From Paracoccaceae bacterium (GTDB lineage Bacteria > Pseudomonadota > Alphaproteobacteria > Rhodobacterales > Rhodobacteraceae), in NCBI GenBank assembly GCA_007116575.1, contig SKIF01000136.1, forward strand, positions 1 to 35,950: 35,950 bases of DNA, in the 5' to 3' direction. Positions 24,158 to 31,763 of the stretch are shown here, one piece after another; position 1 is the first letter of the stretch; each line of letters begins with the position of its first letter. The notes under the pieces were generated by a model, which worked only from the letters and a program-made list of their open reading frames with translations, did no database searches and had not been told where the DNA came from. Position numbers and translations under genes: made by a program.

Positions 24158-25924
24158 CTAGCCCTTCTTCTTCTTGACGCCGATATTGCCCAGCAGGTCG
24201 GGCCGCGATCCGTTCATGGCCATGATCGAGTATTGCTGGACAAAGGTGATGACGTTGTTGGCGATCCAGTAGAGCACCAGCCCCGAGGCGAACCAGCCCA
24301 GCATGAACATGAAGATCCACGGCATCCAGGTCATCACCGCCTGCTGGATCGGTTCGGTCGGTGTCGGGTTCAGCTTCATCTGCAACCACATCGAGACGCC
24401 CAGACAGATCGGCAGGATGCCGATGAAGATCAGCGACAGGAAGCTTTCAGGATGCGGCGCGGCCCATGGCAAGAGCCCGAACAGGTTCATGATCGAGGTC
24501 GGATCGGGGGCCGAGAGATCGTTGAACACGCCGAACCATTCTGCATGGCGCAGGTCGATGGTGACGAAAATCACCTTGTAGAGCGAGAAAAAGATCGGGA
24601 TCTGCAACAGGATCGGCAGGCAGCCCGCAGCGGGGTTCACCTTCTTCTCCTTGTAGAGCTTCATCATCTCCTGCTGCATCTTCTGACGGTCATCGCCGAC
24701 ACGCTCTTTCAGCGCCAGCATCTCGGGCTGAAGCTCTTTCATCTTGGCCATCGAGACATAGGACTTCCACGCCAGCGGCAGCAGGATGGCCTTGATCAGC
24801 AGCGTCAGCGTGATGATCGACCAGCCCATGTTGCCGATGATGCCATTGATGAAATAAAGCGTCGCGAAGATCGGCTTGGTCAGGAAGAAGAACCACCCCC
24901 AGTCGATGGCGTCGATAAAACGGTCAATGCCCAAGTCGCGCTCGTAAGCGCGGATCACGCTCCATTCCTTCGCCCCCGCAAAGAGGCGCGTCTGCACCTC
25001 GTCCCGCTCGCCCGGGCCGACCGTGATGGTGGGCAGGTCGGCGCGGGTCTGGAACACGTCACGCGCAGGAATGTAGCGCGAGACAGCGGTAAAGCTCTGC
25101 CCCGGCTGCGGGGCGAGGACAGCCATCCAGTATTTGTCGCTGATACCCAGCCAGCCATTCTCGGCCACATCGGTCACGCGGGCATTGGTGCGTTCCTGAT
25201 CATGCACGCTGAAATTACGGACGTTGCGATAGCTGTCCTCGTCAAGGCGCCCGTCAGCGATCTGGATGAAGCCCTCATGGCTGATGAAGAAATTCTCCAG
25301 ATCCGATGGCTCGCCATGGCGTGAGATCAGCCCATAGGGAGCCATGCGCGCGGTCGTGTCGCTGGCGTTCTGGACAGCCTGTGTGACGCTGAACATGTAG
25401 TTTTCGTCAACTTCGAAACGCTGGGTGAACACCAGACCGGATGCATTGGTCCAGCCCAGCGTGACGGGGCTGCCCACGGCCAGCCGATTGCCTTCGATCA
25501 GCTCCCACGGAGTATTCGCGCCGGGAACATCATCCCATGTCATGTCGCGCCCGGGGCGCCAGCCATAAAGCGCATAGAAGGCCTCGGGCTCGCCGTCGGG
25601 GATCAGCAGTTGCACGATGTCTGAATCCGCATCGGTGGTGCGGAAATAATCGCGCAGCGACAGCTCATCGATGCGCCCGCCCAAGAGGTTGATCGAGCCG
25701 GTCAGGCGCGGTGTGTCGATCTCGATACGGGGCAGTTCTTCCGCCTCGGGCGCTTCGGCTTCGGCCATGGTCTGCGCCTCGCCGTCTTCGGCGACCGGCA
25801 GTTCGGTGATCTCTGCTTCATCGCGCGGTTGCGGCTCGGGGGGTGGGAACATCCACATCCAGCCGACAAGCACCAGAAGGCTCAGGGCAAAGGCCAGCAG
25901 CAGATTTCTGTTCTGATCATCCAT
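24158..25924 (-). CDS. yidC: Membrane protein insertase YidC
   Basis: YidC inserts proteins into the inner membrane alone or with SecYEG. The 588-residue protein has an N-terminal helix (LLLAFALSLLVLVGWMWMF, 8-26), a proline/glutamate-rich linker, a large periplasmic beta domain (about 75-350) and five C-terminal helices beginning near 365, including GNMGWSIITLTLLIKAILLP and GCLPILLQIPIFFSLYKVIF. Lys stands where E. coli has the groove Arg366. The tail ends in KKKKG. ATG 25924 is chosen: it starts at the first helix and has AGGAAG upstream. The 99-nt gap from ttcA includes TTGACC with a poor -10 17 nt downstream (25963-25991), perhaps an internal promoter. Confidence 0.97.
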   Translation of the reverse strand: MDDQNRNLLLAFALSLLVLVGWMWMFPPPEPQPRDEAEITELPVAEDGEAQTMAEAEAPEAEELPRIEIDTPRLTGSINLLGGRIDELSLRDYFRTTDADSDIVQLLIPDGEPEAFYALYGWRPGRDMTWDDVPGANTPWELIEGNRLAVGSPVTLGWTNASGLVFTQRFEVDENYMFSVTQAVQNASDTTARMAPYGLISRHGEPSDLENFFISHEGFIQIADGRLDEDSYRNVRNFSVHDQERTNARVTDVAENGWLGISDKYWMAVLAPQPGQSFTAVSRYIPARDVFQTRADLPTITVGPGERDEVQTRLFAGAKEWSVIRAYERDLGIDRFIDAIDWGWFFFLTKPIFATLYFINGIIGNMGWSIITLTLLIKAILLPLAWKSYVSMAKMKELQPEMLALKERVGDDRQKMQQEMMKLYKEKKVNPAAGCLPILLQIPIFFSLYKVIFVTIDLRHAEWFGVFNDLSAPDPTSIMNLFGLLPWAAPHPESFLSLIFIGILPICLGVSMWLQMKLNPTPTEPIQQAVMTWMPWIFMFMLGWFASGLVLYWIANNVITFVQQYSIMAMNGSRPDLLGNIGVKKKKG

Positions 25925-26023
25925 GTGGGAGCGTCTTCCTGTCACATCGCGCGGTGCGCCCGGTTCAACAGAAGCACCGCCCAAAGGTCAAGCGGTTTTC
26001 CCCGGAATCGGGGATATGGCGGA

Positions 26024-26872
26024 TCACATCTGGTCGGTCCCGCCCCCGGCTGTCTCTCTGTTCAGGCCGATGAAGTCGAATAGCGCCGGGTCGGGCAGAT
26101 GCGAGGGGCGCGCATTCATCAGCGCACGGAACATGACATTGCGCCGCCCCGGGCTGCGCTTCTCCCACTCGTCGAGCAGCGCCTTGACCTGCATCCGCTG
26201 CAACCCGTCCTGCGAACCGCAGAGATCGCACGGGATGATGGGGTAATTCATCGCGCGGGCGAAGCGGCCGCAATCCTCCTCGGCCACGAAGGCCAGCGGG
26301 CGATAAACGAAGAGATCGCCGTCTTCGTTCACCAGCTTGGGTGGCATGGTCGCCAGCCGCCCGCCATGGAAGAGGTTCATGAAGAAGGTCTCCAGCAGGT
26401 CATCACGATGATGGCCGAGGACCACTGCGCTGCACCCTTCCTCGCGCGCGATGCGATAGAGGTTCCCGCGCCGCAATCGAGAGCAGAGCGCGCAATAGGT
26501 CCGGCCCTGCGGCACCTTGTCCATGACGATGGAATAGGTGTCCTGATACTCGATCCGGTGCGGCACCTGCATCTCTGTCAGGAACTCGGGCAGCACTGTC
26601 GCCGGAAAGCCCGGCTGGCCCTGATCGAGATTGCAGGCCAGCAACTCGACCGGCAGCAGCCCGCGCCATTTCAACTCGATCAGCGCGGCCAGCAGCGTGT
26701 AGCTGTCCTTGCCGCCCGAGAGGCACACCAGCCAGCGCGCGCCGGGTTCGACCATGCCGTATTGCTCGATCGCGGCGCGGGTCTCGCGGATGATGCGCTT
26801 GCGCAGCTTGCGAAACTCGGTCGTGTCGGGGGCACCTTGCAGGATCAGCGGCAGGTCAGAGTCATCAAGCAT
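26024..26872 (-). CDS. ttcA: tRNA 2-thiocytidine biosynthesis protein TtcA
   Basis: TtcA thiolates cytidine 32 of certain tRNAs (including Arg tRNAs in E. coli) using ATP and a 4Fe-4S cluster. The 282-residue protein has the PP-loop SGGKDS (52-57), CALC with Cys127 and Cys130, and CDLC with Cys215 and Cys218, matching the family cluster ligands. The start is ATG 26872, with AAGGGG about 9 nt upstream; longer in-frame starts would overlap yidD by 29 nt or more and are not conserved in type. The chosen start overlaps the yidD end by 8 nt. The gene stands between yidD and yidC, which are adjacent in many bacteria. Confidence 0.94.
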   Translation of the reverse strand: MLDDSDLPLILQGAPDTTEFRKLRKRIIRETRAAIEQYGMVEPGARWLVCLSGGKDSYTLLAALIELKWRGLLPVELLACNLDQGQPGFPATVLPEFLTEMQVPHRIEYQDTYSIVMDKVPQGRTYCALCSRLRRGNLYRIAREEGCSAVVLGHHRDDLLETFFMNLFHGGRLATMPPKLVNEDGDLFVYRPLAFVAEEDCGRFARAMNYPIIPCDLCGSQDGLQRMQVKALLDEWEKRSPGRRNVMFRALMNARPSHLPDPALFDFIGLNRETAGGGTDQM

Positions 26873-27125
26873 CTCGCTTTCCCCTTGCGTCATGGTCCGG
26901 GTCCGCACCCGGCACCGGGTCATAGCCTGACCCGCCCCATGGGTGGCAACGTGCGATGCGGCGCAGCATCAGCCAGGTGCCCTTGATGCCGCCATGCCGC
27001 TCCAGTGCTTCGATCGCATAGGCCGAGCAGGTGGGCTGATAGCGGCAGCCATGTCCGACCCATGGGCTGAGTACCACGCGATAGAGCCGCACCGGCAGCG
27101 CCACAATCTTTGCCAGCGGGGTCAT
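26865..27125 (-). CDS. yidD: Membrane protein insertion efficiency factor YidD
   Basis: YidD is a small, membrane-associated protein that assists YidC-dependent insertion. The 86-residue product has the diagnostic [40 protein letters not shown] and [14 protein letters not shown]. The N-terminal stretch is amphipathic. Its ATG overlaps the rnpA stop (27122-27125, ATGA), as commonly seen, and its end overlaps the ttcA start by 8 nt. Confidence 0.96.
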   Translation of the reverse strand: MTPLAKIVALPVRLYRVVLSPWVGHGCRYQPTCSAYAIEALERHGGIKGTWLMLRRIARCHPWGGSGYDPVPGADPDHDARGKRDA

Positions 27126-27544
27126 GTCGCGCGCTCATGGATGTGGCGCAGCGCGCGGCGCAGGTCGTCGCACATTGCTGCGAAATCGTGGCTGATCGTG
27201 GCATGGGGGCGCCCGACCAGAACGTAATCCCACCCTGCGCGGCCATGTCTTGGCAACACCGCGCGCGCCACCGCGCGCAATCGCCTTTTGGCGCGGTTGC
27301 GTGTCACCGCATTGCCGAGTTTCTTCGAACAGGTTAAGCCGATGCGAACCGCTTCGCCCCCTTCCTCGGGCGCGCTTTGACGCGCCTGCAGCAGAAACCC
27401 CGGCGTGGTCCTCCGTGCGGCGCGGGCTGCACGCAGGAAATCGGCCCGTGTTTTCAGCGTGACCGGCTGCACAGACACGAAAGCCGCCGGGGCATCCGTG
27501 GCCCCGGCGCTTTGCCTTGCCACATCTGCCATCGGCGGCGTCAT
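27122..27544 (-). CDS. rnpA: Ribonuclease P protein component
   Basis: RnpA is the protein subunit of RNase P, which cleaves the 5' leader of tRNA precursors. The 140-residue protein has the core [20 protein letters not shown] and KRRLRAVAR, that is the RNR motif helix, and an N-terminal [19 protein letters not shown] 27544 is supported by a strong AGGAGG Shine-Dalgarno 8-9 nt upstream on the minus strand; the longer open frame upstream runs antisense-free but through rpmH and is spurious. It lies 41 nt after rpmH and overlaps yidD by ATGA. Confidence 0.96.
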   Translation of the reverse strand: MTPPMADVARQSAGATDAPAAFVSVQPVTLKTRADFLRAARAARRTTPGFLLQARQSAPEEGGEAVRIGLTCSKKLGNAVTRNRAKRRLRAVARAVLPRHGRAGWDYVLVGRPHATISHDFAAMCDDLRRALRHIHERAT

Positions 27545-27585
27545 GCTTTTATCCTCCTGCCTGCACATGGCGCAGGCAGTCGCGC

Positions 27586-27720
27586 TCAGGCCGAAAGTTT
27601 CTTGCGGCCCATGCGGCGACGCGCGTTCAGGATCTTGCGGCCGGCCTTGGTGGCCATGCGTGCCCGAAAGCCGTGCCGACGTTTGCGGACCAGATTGCTG
27701 GGCTGATAGGTGCGTTTCAT
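27586..27720 (-). CDS. rpmH: 50S ribosomal protein L34
   Basis: L34 is a very basic 44-residue protein of the large subunit. The sequence [20 protein letters not shown], then [20 protein letters not shown] and KLSA, is the family signature throughout. AAGGAACGGAG precedes ATG 27720 on the minus strand. It heads the minus-strand rpmH-rnpA-yidD-ttcA-yidC string and is preceded by a 27740-27772 stem-loop and a possible promoter. Confidence 0.98.
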   Translation of the reverse strand: MKRTYQPSNLVRKRRHGFRARMATKAGRKILNARRRMGRKKLSA

Positions 27721-27739
27721 CGCTCCGTTCCTTCATTCG

Positions 27740-27772
27740 GGGCAATCGCCATCCGGCCGGATTCGGCTGCCC
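27740..27772 (-). other. Stem-loop in the rpmH leader
   Basis: Bases 27740-27744 with 27768-27772 (GGGCA / TGCCC) and 27748-27750 with 27765-27767 (GCC / GGC) form an 8-bp stem with a 3-nt bulge. Its loop holds the perfect 12-bp palindrome ATCCGGCCGGAT (27751-27762). It ends 19 nt before the rpmH ATG, near the Shine-Dalgarno, and could affect rpmH translation. Confidence 0.35.
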
Positions 27773-27790
27773 AAAGTTGTTCAAGCCCGC

Positions 27791-27819
27791 CGCTTACCTG
27801 CCTCACGAGGCCAAGTCAA
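27791..27819 (-). promoter_or_regulatory. Candidate promoter of rpmH operon
   Basis: On the minus strand TTGACT (27814-27819) and TAAGCG (27791-27796) are spaced by 17 nt. The -35 is good (five of six), the -10 poor. It is about 70 nt upstream of the rpmH ATG, a sensible place for the operon promoter. Confidence 0.4.
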
Positions 27820-27983
27820 TTCGCAAAACCCGGGAAAACAGTTTCAACGCGGCGAGGCGTGTGAATAATGCTGCCTTTCACGCTCGCATGTTCAAGCCCC
27901 CGTGATAAGTCTCGGTTCAGTGAAAACATGTGTGTGCCCGGGACGTATAGTGTCGAGAAAGGCAACAGACAGGACAGGGACAG

Positions 27984-28715
27984 ATGACAGAGCTTCCACC
28001 GCCTCGCCCGGGCTGGCGCCAGCGTTTGCCGCTGATCGTGATCGCTGCGGTTGCGGTAATCGGCGCGTTGACCCTGCGCGATTTTCTGAGCTTTGAGGCG
28101 CTGCGCGACAATCGTGCCGCGCTGCTGGCATTTCGGGATGCGCATTACCTGCTCACGGCTTCGGCCTTCATCGCGGCCTATATCGCCATCGTCGCCTTTT
28201 CGCTGCCCGGTGCCACCGCTGCCACATTGACCGGAGGGTTCCTGTTCGGGCTGTTTCCGGGCGCGTTCTTCAATCTGGCTGCCGCGACTATCGGTGCAGT
28301 GCTGATCTTTCTTGCCGTGCGGGCAGGGTTCGGGCGGGCGCTCGCAGCGCGGATCGATGCGGGGGAAGGGCGGGTCAAGCAGATTACCGCGTCCATCCGT
28401 GACAACGAGGTGCCGGTGCTGCTGTCGCTGCGGTTGATGCCAGTGTTGCCCTTTTTCGTGATGAATGTCATTCCGGCACTGATCGGGGTCCGGCTGAGCG
28501 TCTTTGCCGCGACCACTTTTCTCGGGATCATGCCCGGTGGGCTGATCTACACTTGGGTCGGGGCCGGGCTGGGCGAGGTTTTCGCCCGCGACGAGATTCC
28601 GGATCTGGGTATCATCTTCGAGCCGCATATCCTCGGGCCGCTTCTGGGGCTGGCCGCGCTGTCGCTCTTGCCGGTCATCATCAAGGTCCTGCGCGGAAAA
28701 GGGAAAGAGATATGA
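27984..28715 (+). CDS. TVP38/TMEM64 (VTT domain) family membrane protein
   Basis: This 243-residue inner-membrane protein has an N-terminal helix (LPLIVIAAVAVIGALTLRDF) and a VTT/DedA-like core: AYIAIVAFSLPGATAATLTG, GGFLFGLFPGAFFNLAAATI, then LPFFVMNVIPALIGVRLSVF and TFLGIMPGGLIYTWVGAGLG, and a last C-terminal helix. The family is related to DedA/VMP1/TMEM41B; bacterial members are mostly uncharacterised and may move lipids or ions. ATG 27984 has AGGGA upstream. The stop overlaps the start of a flavin disulfide reductase gene (ATGA), and the same pair occurs as a single fused protein in other bacteria, so a joint role is likely. A TATAGT -10-like box lies at 27946-27951 without a clear -35. 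Confidence 0.9.
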   Translation: MTELPPPRPGWRQRLPLIVIAAVAVIGALTLRDFLSFEALRDNRAALLAFRDAHYLLTASAFIAAYIAIVAFSLPGATAATLTGGFLFGLFPGAFFNLAAATIGAVLIFLAVRAGFGRALAARIDAGEGRVKQITASIRDNEVPVLLSLRLMPVLPFFVMNVIPALIGVRLSVFAATTFLGIMPGGLIYTWVGAGLGEVFARDEIPDLGIIFEPHILGPLLGLAALSLLPVIIKVLRGKGKEI

Positions 28716-30094
28716 CCCAAATCACCACAGATATCTGCGTGATCGGCGCAGGCTCCGGCGGGCTTTCGGTAGCTGCCGGGGCCGTGCAGATGGGCGCGCG
28801 CGTGGTGCTGGTCGAGGGCCACAAGATGGGCGGCGACTGCCTGAACTATGGCTGCGTGCCCTCCAAGGCGCTTCTGGCGCAGGCCAAGGCGGCGAAGGCG
28901 GGGGCGAAAGTTGATTTCGCGAAGGCCATGGCCCATGTGCAAGCCGCCATCGCGGCCATCGCTCCGCATGATTCGGTCGAGCGTTTCGAAGGTCTGGGCG
29001 TGCAGGTGGTCCGGGGCTGGGCGCGCTTTGCCGATGCGCGCAGCATCGAGGTCGATGGGACGCGCATCCGCGCGCGCCGATTCGTGATTGCCACGGGCTC
29101 GCGCGCCGCATTGCCCCCGATCGAGGGGCTGGACAGCGTGCCCTGCATGACCAACGAGACGATCTTCGATCTGACCGAGTGTCCCGGTCATCTGCTGATC
29201 ATCGGCGGCGGCCCTATCGGGATGGAAATGGCGCAGGCGCATCGGCGGCTGGGCGCGCGCGTGACGGTCATCGAAGGCGCTCGGGCAATGGGCCGCGATG
29301 ACCCCGAGGCCGCAGCCGTGGTGCTCGATGCGCTGCGCGGTGAAGGGATCGACATTGTCGAGGATGTGCAGATCGAGCAGGTCTCGGGACGTAAAGGCGC
29401 GATCGAGGTGCGGGTCAGGGGCGGCACGATCTTTTCCGGCACGCATCTGCTGGTGGCGGCGGGTCGCCTGCCCAATATCGAGCGGCTGGATCTGGATCGT
29501 GCGGGCATTGCGCATTCCCGTGCGGGAATCACGGTCGATGCACGGCTCAGGACGACGAACCGGCGCGTTTACGCCATTGGCGATGTCGCCGGGCAGGGGC
29601 AGTTCACGCATCTGGCGGGCTACCATGCCGGGGTGATCATCCGCTCCATGCTGTTCGGGCTGCCCGCGAAAGCGCGTCACGATCACATACCGCATGTGAC
29701 CTATACTGACCCCGAGCTTGCCCAGATCGGCCTGACCGAGGCCGAGGCGCGCAAGCAATATGGCGCGCGGCTGAGTGTGCACAGGATCGGCTATGACCAG
29801 ATTGACCGCGCGCAGGCCGAGGGCTGCACGGGTGGTTTCCTCAAACTGATGGCTGCGTACGGTCGGCCTGTGGGCGTCACCTGCGTCGGCGCGCAGGCGG
29901 GCGAAGTGATCGCGCCCTTCGCGCTGGCCATCGCCAACCGGCTGAAGCTGACGGCCATCGCCGGGACCGTGCTGCCTTATCCGACATTGGCGGAAATCGG
30001 CAAACGTGCAGCAGGGGCCTATTTCTCGCCGAAACTCTTTGATAACATAAATGTGAAGCGTGTAGTGAGGGCCGTTCAGCGTTGGCTTCCCTAA
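28712..30094 (+). CDS. FAD-dependent pyridine nucleotide-disulfide oxidoreductase (mercuric reductase/LpdA-like)
   Basis: The 460-residue protein is a class I flavin disulfide reductase. An FAD Rossmann motif GAGSGG (12-17) is followed by the redox-active pair Cys43/Cys48 in GGDCLNYGCVPSK, a second Rossmann motif IIGGGPIGMEMAQAHRRLGA for NAD(P)H, and the FAD-contact YAIGDVAGQGQFTHLAGYHA. The dimer-interface end reads LPYPTLAEIGKRA: Tyr423 stands where lipoamide and glutathione reductases have the catalytic His of HPT, so it is probably not a true lipoamide dehydrogenase. No N-terminal metal-binding domain is present, so mercury specificity is not supported. Start overlaps the VTT gene by ATGA; a kinase gene follows after 23 nt. 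Confidence 0.88.
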   Translation: MTQITTDICVIGAGSGGLSVAAGAVQMGARVVLVEGHKMGGDCLNYGCVPSKALLAQAKAAKAGAKVDFAKAMAHVQAAIAAIAPHDSVERFEGLGVQVVRGWARFADARSIEVDGTRIRARRFVIATGSRAALPPIEGLDSVPCMTNETIFDLTECPGHLLIIGGGPIGMEMAQAHRRLGARVTVIEGARAMGRDDPEAAAVVLDALRGEGIDIVEDVQIEQVSGRKGAIEVRVRGGTIFSGTHLLVAAGRLPNIERLDLDRAGIAHSRAGITVDARLRTTNRRVYAIGDVAGQGQFTHLAGYHAGVIIRSMLFGLPAKARHDHIPHVTYTDPELAQIGLTEAEARKQYGARLSVHRIGYDQIDRAQAEGCTGGFLKLMAAYGRPVGVTCVGAQAGEVIAPFALAIANRLKLTAIAGTVLPYPTLAEIGKRAAGAYFSPKLFDNINVKRVVRAVQRWLP

Positions 30095-30117
30095 GCTGCG
30101 CGCACAGGGTCTCAGGC

Positions 30118-31515
30118 ATGTTTTCGAACTCTTTGTCATCACGGTTTCTGGGGCTTGCAGTCATCTTCGTGCTGCTGGCCGAGGTGCTGATCTTCGTGCC
30201 CGCCGTGTCGCGCTTCCGCGAAGATTACCTTCTCGCCCGGCTTGAGCGTGCGCAGATCGCCTCGTTGGCGCTTTTGGCCTCGGATGGCTCCATCGCTGGT
30301 GAGTTGGCCGAGGAACTGCTGGAGAATGCCGGTGTTTTCAACGTGGTGTTGCGCCGCGATGCCGTGCGCGAATTGATCCTGTCTTCGCCCATCCCCGCCC
30401 CGATCGACGCCACTTACGACCTGCGCGGTGCCAATGCTTTCACGCTGATGCGCGATGCGCTGGACGAGATGCTCCGCTCCGAGACGCGCATCATCCGTGT
30501 TATTGGCGACCCGGTGCGGCAGGGTGGGTTGCTGATCGAGATCACGCTCGACACCAGCAATCTGCAGGCCGAACTCTGGGACCATGGGAAAAGCATCCTG
30601 CTCCTGACCCTCGGGCTGTCGGCTTTCGTGGCCTTGCTGCTTTATCTCGCGATACAGGCTTTTGTCGTGGCCCCGATGCAGCGCGTGATTCGTTCGATGT
30701 CGGATTACGCCGATGACCCGCAGGACGCCAACCGCATCATCACGCCGCAATCCGATATCCGCGAATTGCGCGCCGCCGAAGAGGCGCTCAGCAAGTTGCA
30801 GACCGACCTGACTGGCCTGTTGCGTCAGAAGGACCGGCTGGCCCAGCTTGGCGGGTCGGTGGCGCGGATCAGTCATGATCTGCGCAACATGCTGACCACT
30901 GCCTCGATGCTGGCCGACCGCATGGAGATGAGCCGTGATCCCAGCGTCCAGCGCGCGGCTCCCAAGCTGGTGAGTTCGCTTTCGCGGGCGATCAATCTGT
31001 GCGAATCGACCCTCACTTTCGGCAAGGCGGAAGAGCCCCCACCGAAACTCGCGCCCCTGCGCATGGCGGCGCTTGTCGAGGACGTCGTCGAGAACGAGAA
31101 ACTGGCCCTCGCCGAGGGGGTCGATGTCACCTTCCTGACCGATGTCCCTCCCGACATGATGCTCCGTGCCGATGCCGAACAGATCTTCCGTGTACTAAGC
31201 AACCTGGTGCGCAATGCGCGGCAGGCGATCGAGGCTACCAAGCAGCCCGGCGTGATCGAGTTGCTGGCCAAAGCTACGCAGCAAGATGGCAAGCCCGGTA
31301 TTGCCATCCGCATTGGCGACACTGGTCCCGGCTTGCCCGCAAAAGCGCGCGAGCACTTGTTCGAGGCATTTCAGGGTGGTGCGCGCAAGGGGGGCGTGGG
31401 TCTGGGGTTGGCGATTGCGGCAGAGCTTGTGCGAGGGCATGGCGGACGGCTGGAGCTGACCCGCAGCGATGCCGACGGAACCGAATTCCGTATCTGGCTG
31501 CCCTCGGCAGGCTGA
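30118..31515 (+). CDS. Membrane sensor histidine kinase (orphan)
   Basis: The 465-residue protein has helix 1 at about 10-30 (FLGLAVIFVLLAEVLIFVPA), a periplasmic sensor region of about 125 residues, helix 2 at about 158-184 (SILLLTLGLSAFVALLLYLA), and a HAMP-like linker (VAPMQRVIRSMSDYADDPQD). The dimerisation domain has phospho-acceptor His253 in RISHDLRNMLTT, and the ATPase domain has N-box VLSNLVRNARQAIEA, G1 IGDTGPGLP and G2 GGVGLGLAIAAEL. No response regulator lies nearby, so its partner is unknown. ATG 30118 is preferred over TTG 30082, which overlaps the reductase end. It follows the VTT-reductase pair and probably shares its transcript. Confidence 0.9.
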   Translation: MFSNSLSSRFLGLAVIFVLLAEVLIFVPAVSRFREDYLLARLERAQIASLALLASDGSIAGELAEELLENAGVFNVVLRRDAVRELILSSPIPAPIDATYDLRGANAFTLMRDALDEMLRSETRIIRVIGDPVRQGGLLIEITLDTSNLQAELWDHGKSILLLTLGLSAFVALLLYLAIQAFVVAPMQRVIRSMSDYADDPQDANRIITPQSDIRELRAAEEALSKLQTDLTGLLRQKDRLAQLGGSVARISHDLRNMLTTASMLADRMEMSRDPSVQRAAPKLVSSLSRAINLCESTLTFGKAEEPPPKLAPLRMAALVEDVVENEKLALAEGVDVTFLTDVPPDMMLRADAEQIFRVLSNLVRNARQAIEATKQPGVIELLAKATQQDGKPGIAIRIGDTGPGLPAKAREHLFEAFQGGARKGGVGLGLAIAAELVRGHGGRLELTRSDADGTEFRIWLPSAG

Positions 31516-31574
31516 GGGCAGAAATTCAGTCGGGATTTGTGAAATGCCGGATCGCCCTCTTGCAAAGCCCGGAC

Positions 31575-31594
31575 AGGGGCGATATGTCGCCTCT
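31575..31594 (+). other. Stem-loop before tRNA-Arg
   Basis: AGGGGCGA (31575-31582) pairs with TCGCCTCT (31587-31594) with one G-U and loop TATG. It lies 60 nt after the kinase stop and 3 nt before the tRNA 5' end. No T-tract follows. It may be a processing signal at the tRNA 5' end or a weak transcript end. Confidence 0.35.
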
Positions 31595-31597
31595 CAC

Positions 31598-31674
31598 GCG
31601 CCCGTAGCTCAGCTGGATAGAGCACCAGACTACGAATCTGGGGGTCAGAGGTTCGAATCCTTTCGGGCGCGCCA
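31598..31674 (+). tRNA. tRNA-Arg (anticodon ACG), CCA encoded
   Basis: The cloverleaf is complete. Acceptor GCGCCCG (31598-31604) pairs with CGGGCGC (31664-31670), then discriminator G and CCA (31672-31674). The D arm GCTC/GAGC, anticodon stem CCAGA/TCTGG (31625-31629/31637-31641) and T arm AGAGG/CCTTT with TTCGAAT follow. The loop CTACGAA gives anticodon ACG (31632-31634), read as inosine-CG after deamination, for CGU/CGC/CGA arginine codons. C32 in this loop is the kind of site TtcA, encoded in this window, thiolates in E. coli Arg tRNAs. Confidence 0.97.
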
Positions 31675-31763
31675 TCCCTTCCCTTGATAGTCCGAAGTGA
31701 CGTCTCGTCGGCGGAACAAGCGTGCCTACTTTGGGTTCTGAACGATGCGCAACGCGCGCAGCA

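Noticed and set aside
23513-25324. 603-codon plus-strand open frame
   Set aside because: Antisense to MOSC and yidC, low-complexity His/Asp/Arg-rich product, no ribosome site or family.
26000-26013. CCCCG/CGGGG hairpin after ttcA as terminator
   Set aside because: On the ttcA strand it is followed by A, not T, and is only 5 bp; it is not a convincing terminator.
27545-27784. N-terminal extension of rnpA
   Set aside because: It reads through rpmH in another frame; the AGGAGG site places the true start at 27544.
27586-27983. Replication origin near rpmH/rnpA
   Set aside because: No dnaA gene or DnaA-box cluster is visible; the rpmH neighbourhood is not the origin in most alphaproteobacteria.
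28712-30094. Mercury resistance operon (merA)
   Set aside because: No N-terminal metal-binding domain, no C-terminal cysteine pair, and no merR, merT or merP nearby.
28547-30142. 531-codon minus-strand open frame
   Set aside because: Antisense to the flavin reductase, whose redox and cofactor motifs are intact.
31598-31674. tRNA-Arg as an integration site
   Set aside because: No integrase, no repeated tRNA 3' end and only core genes on both sides.
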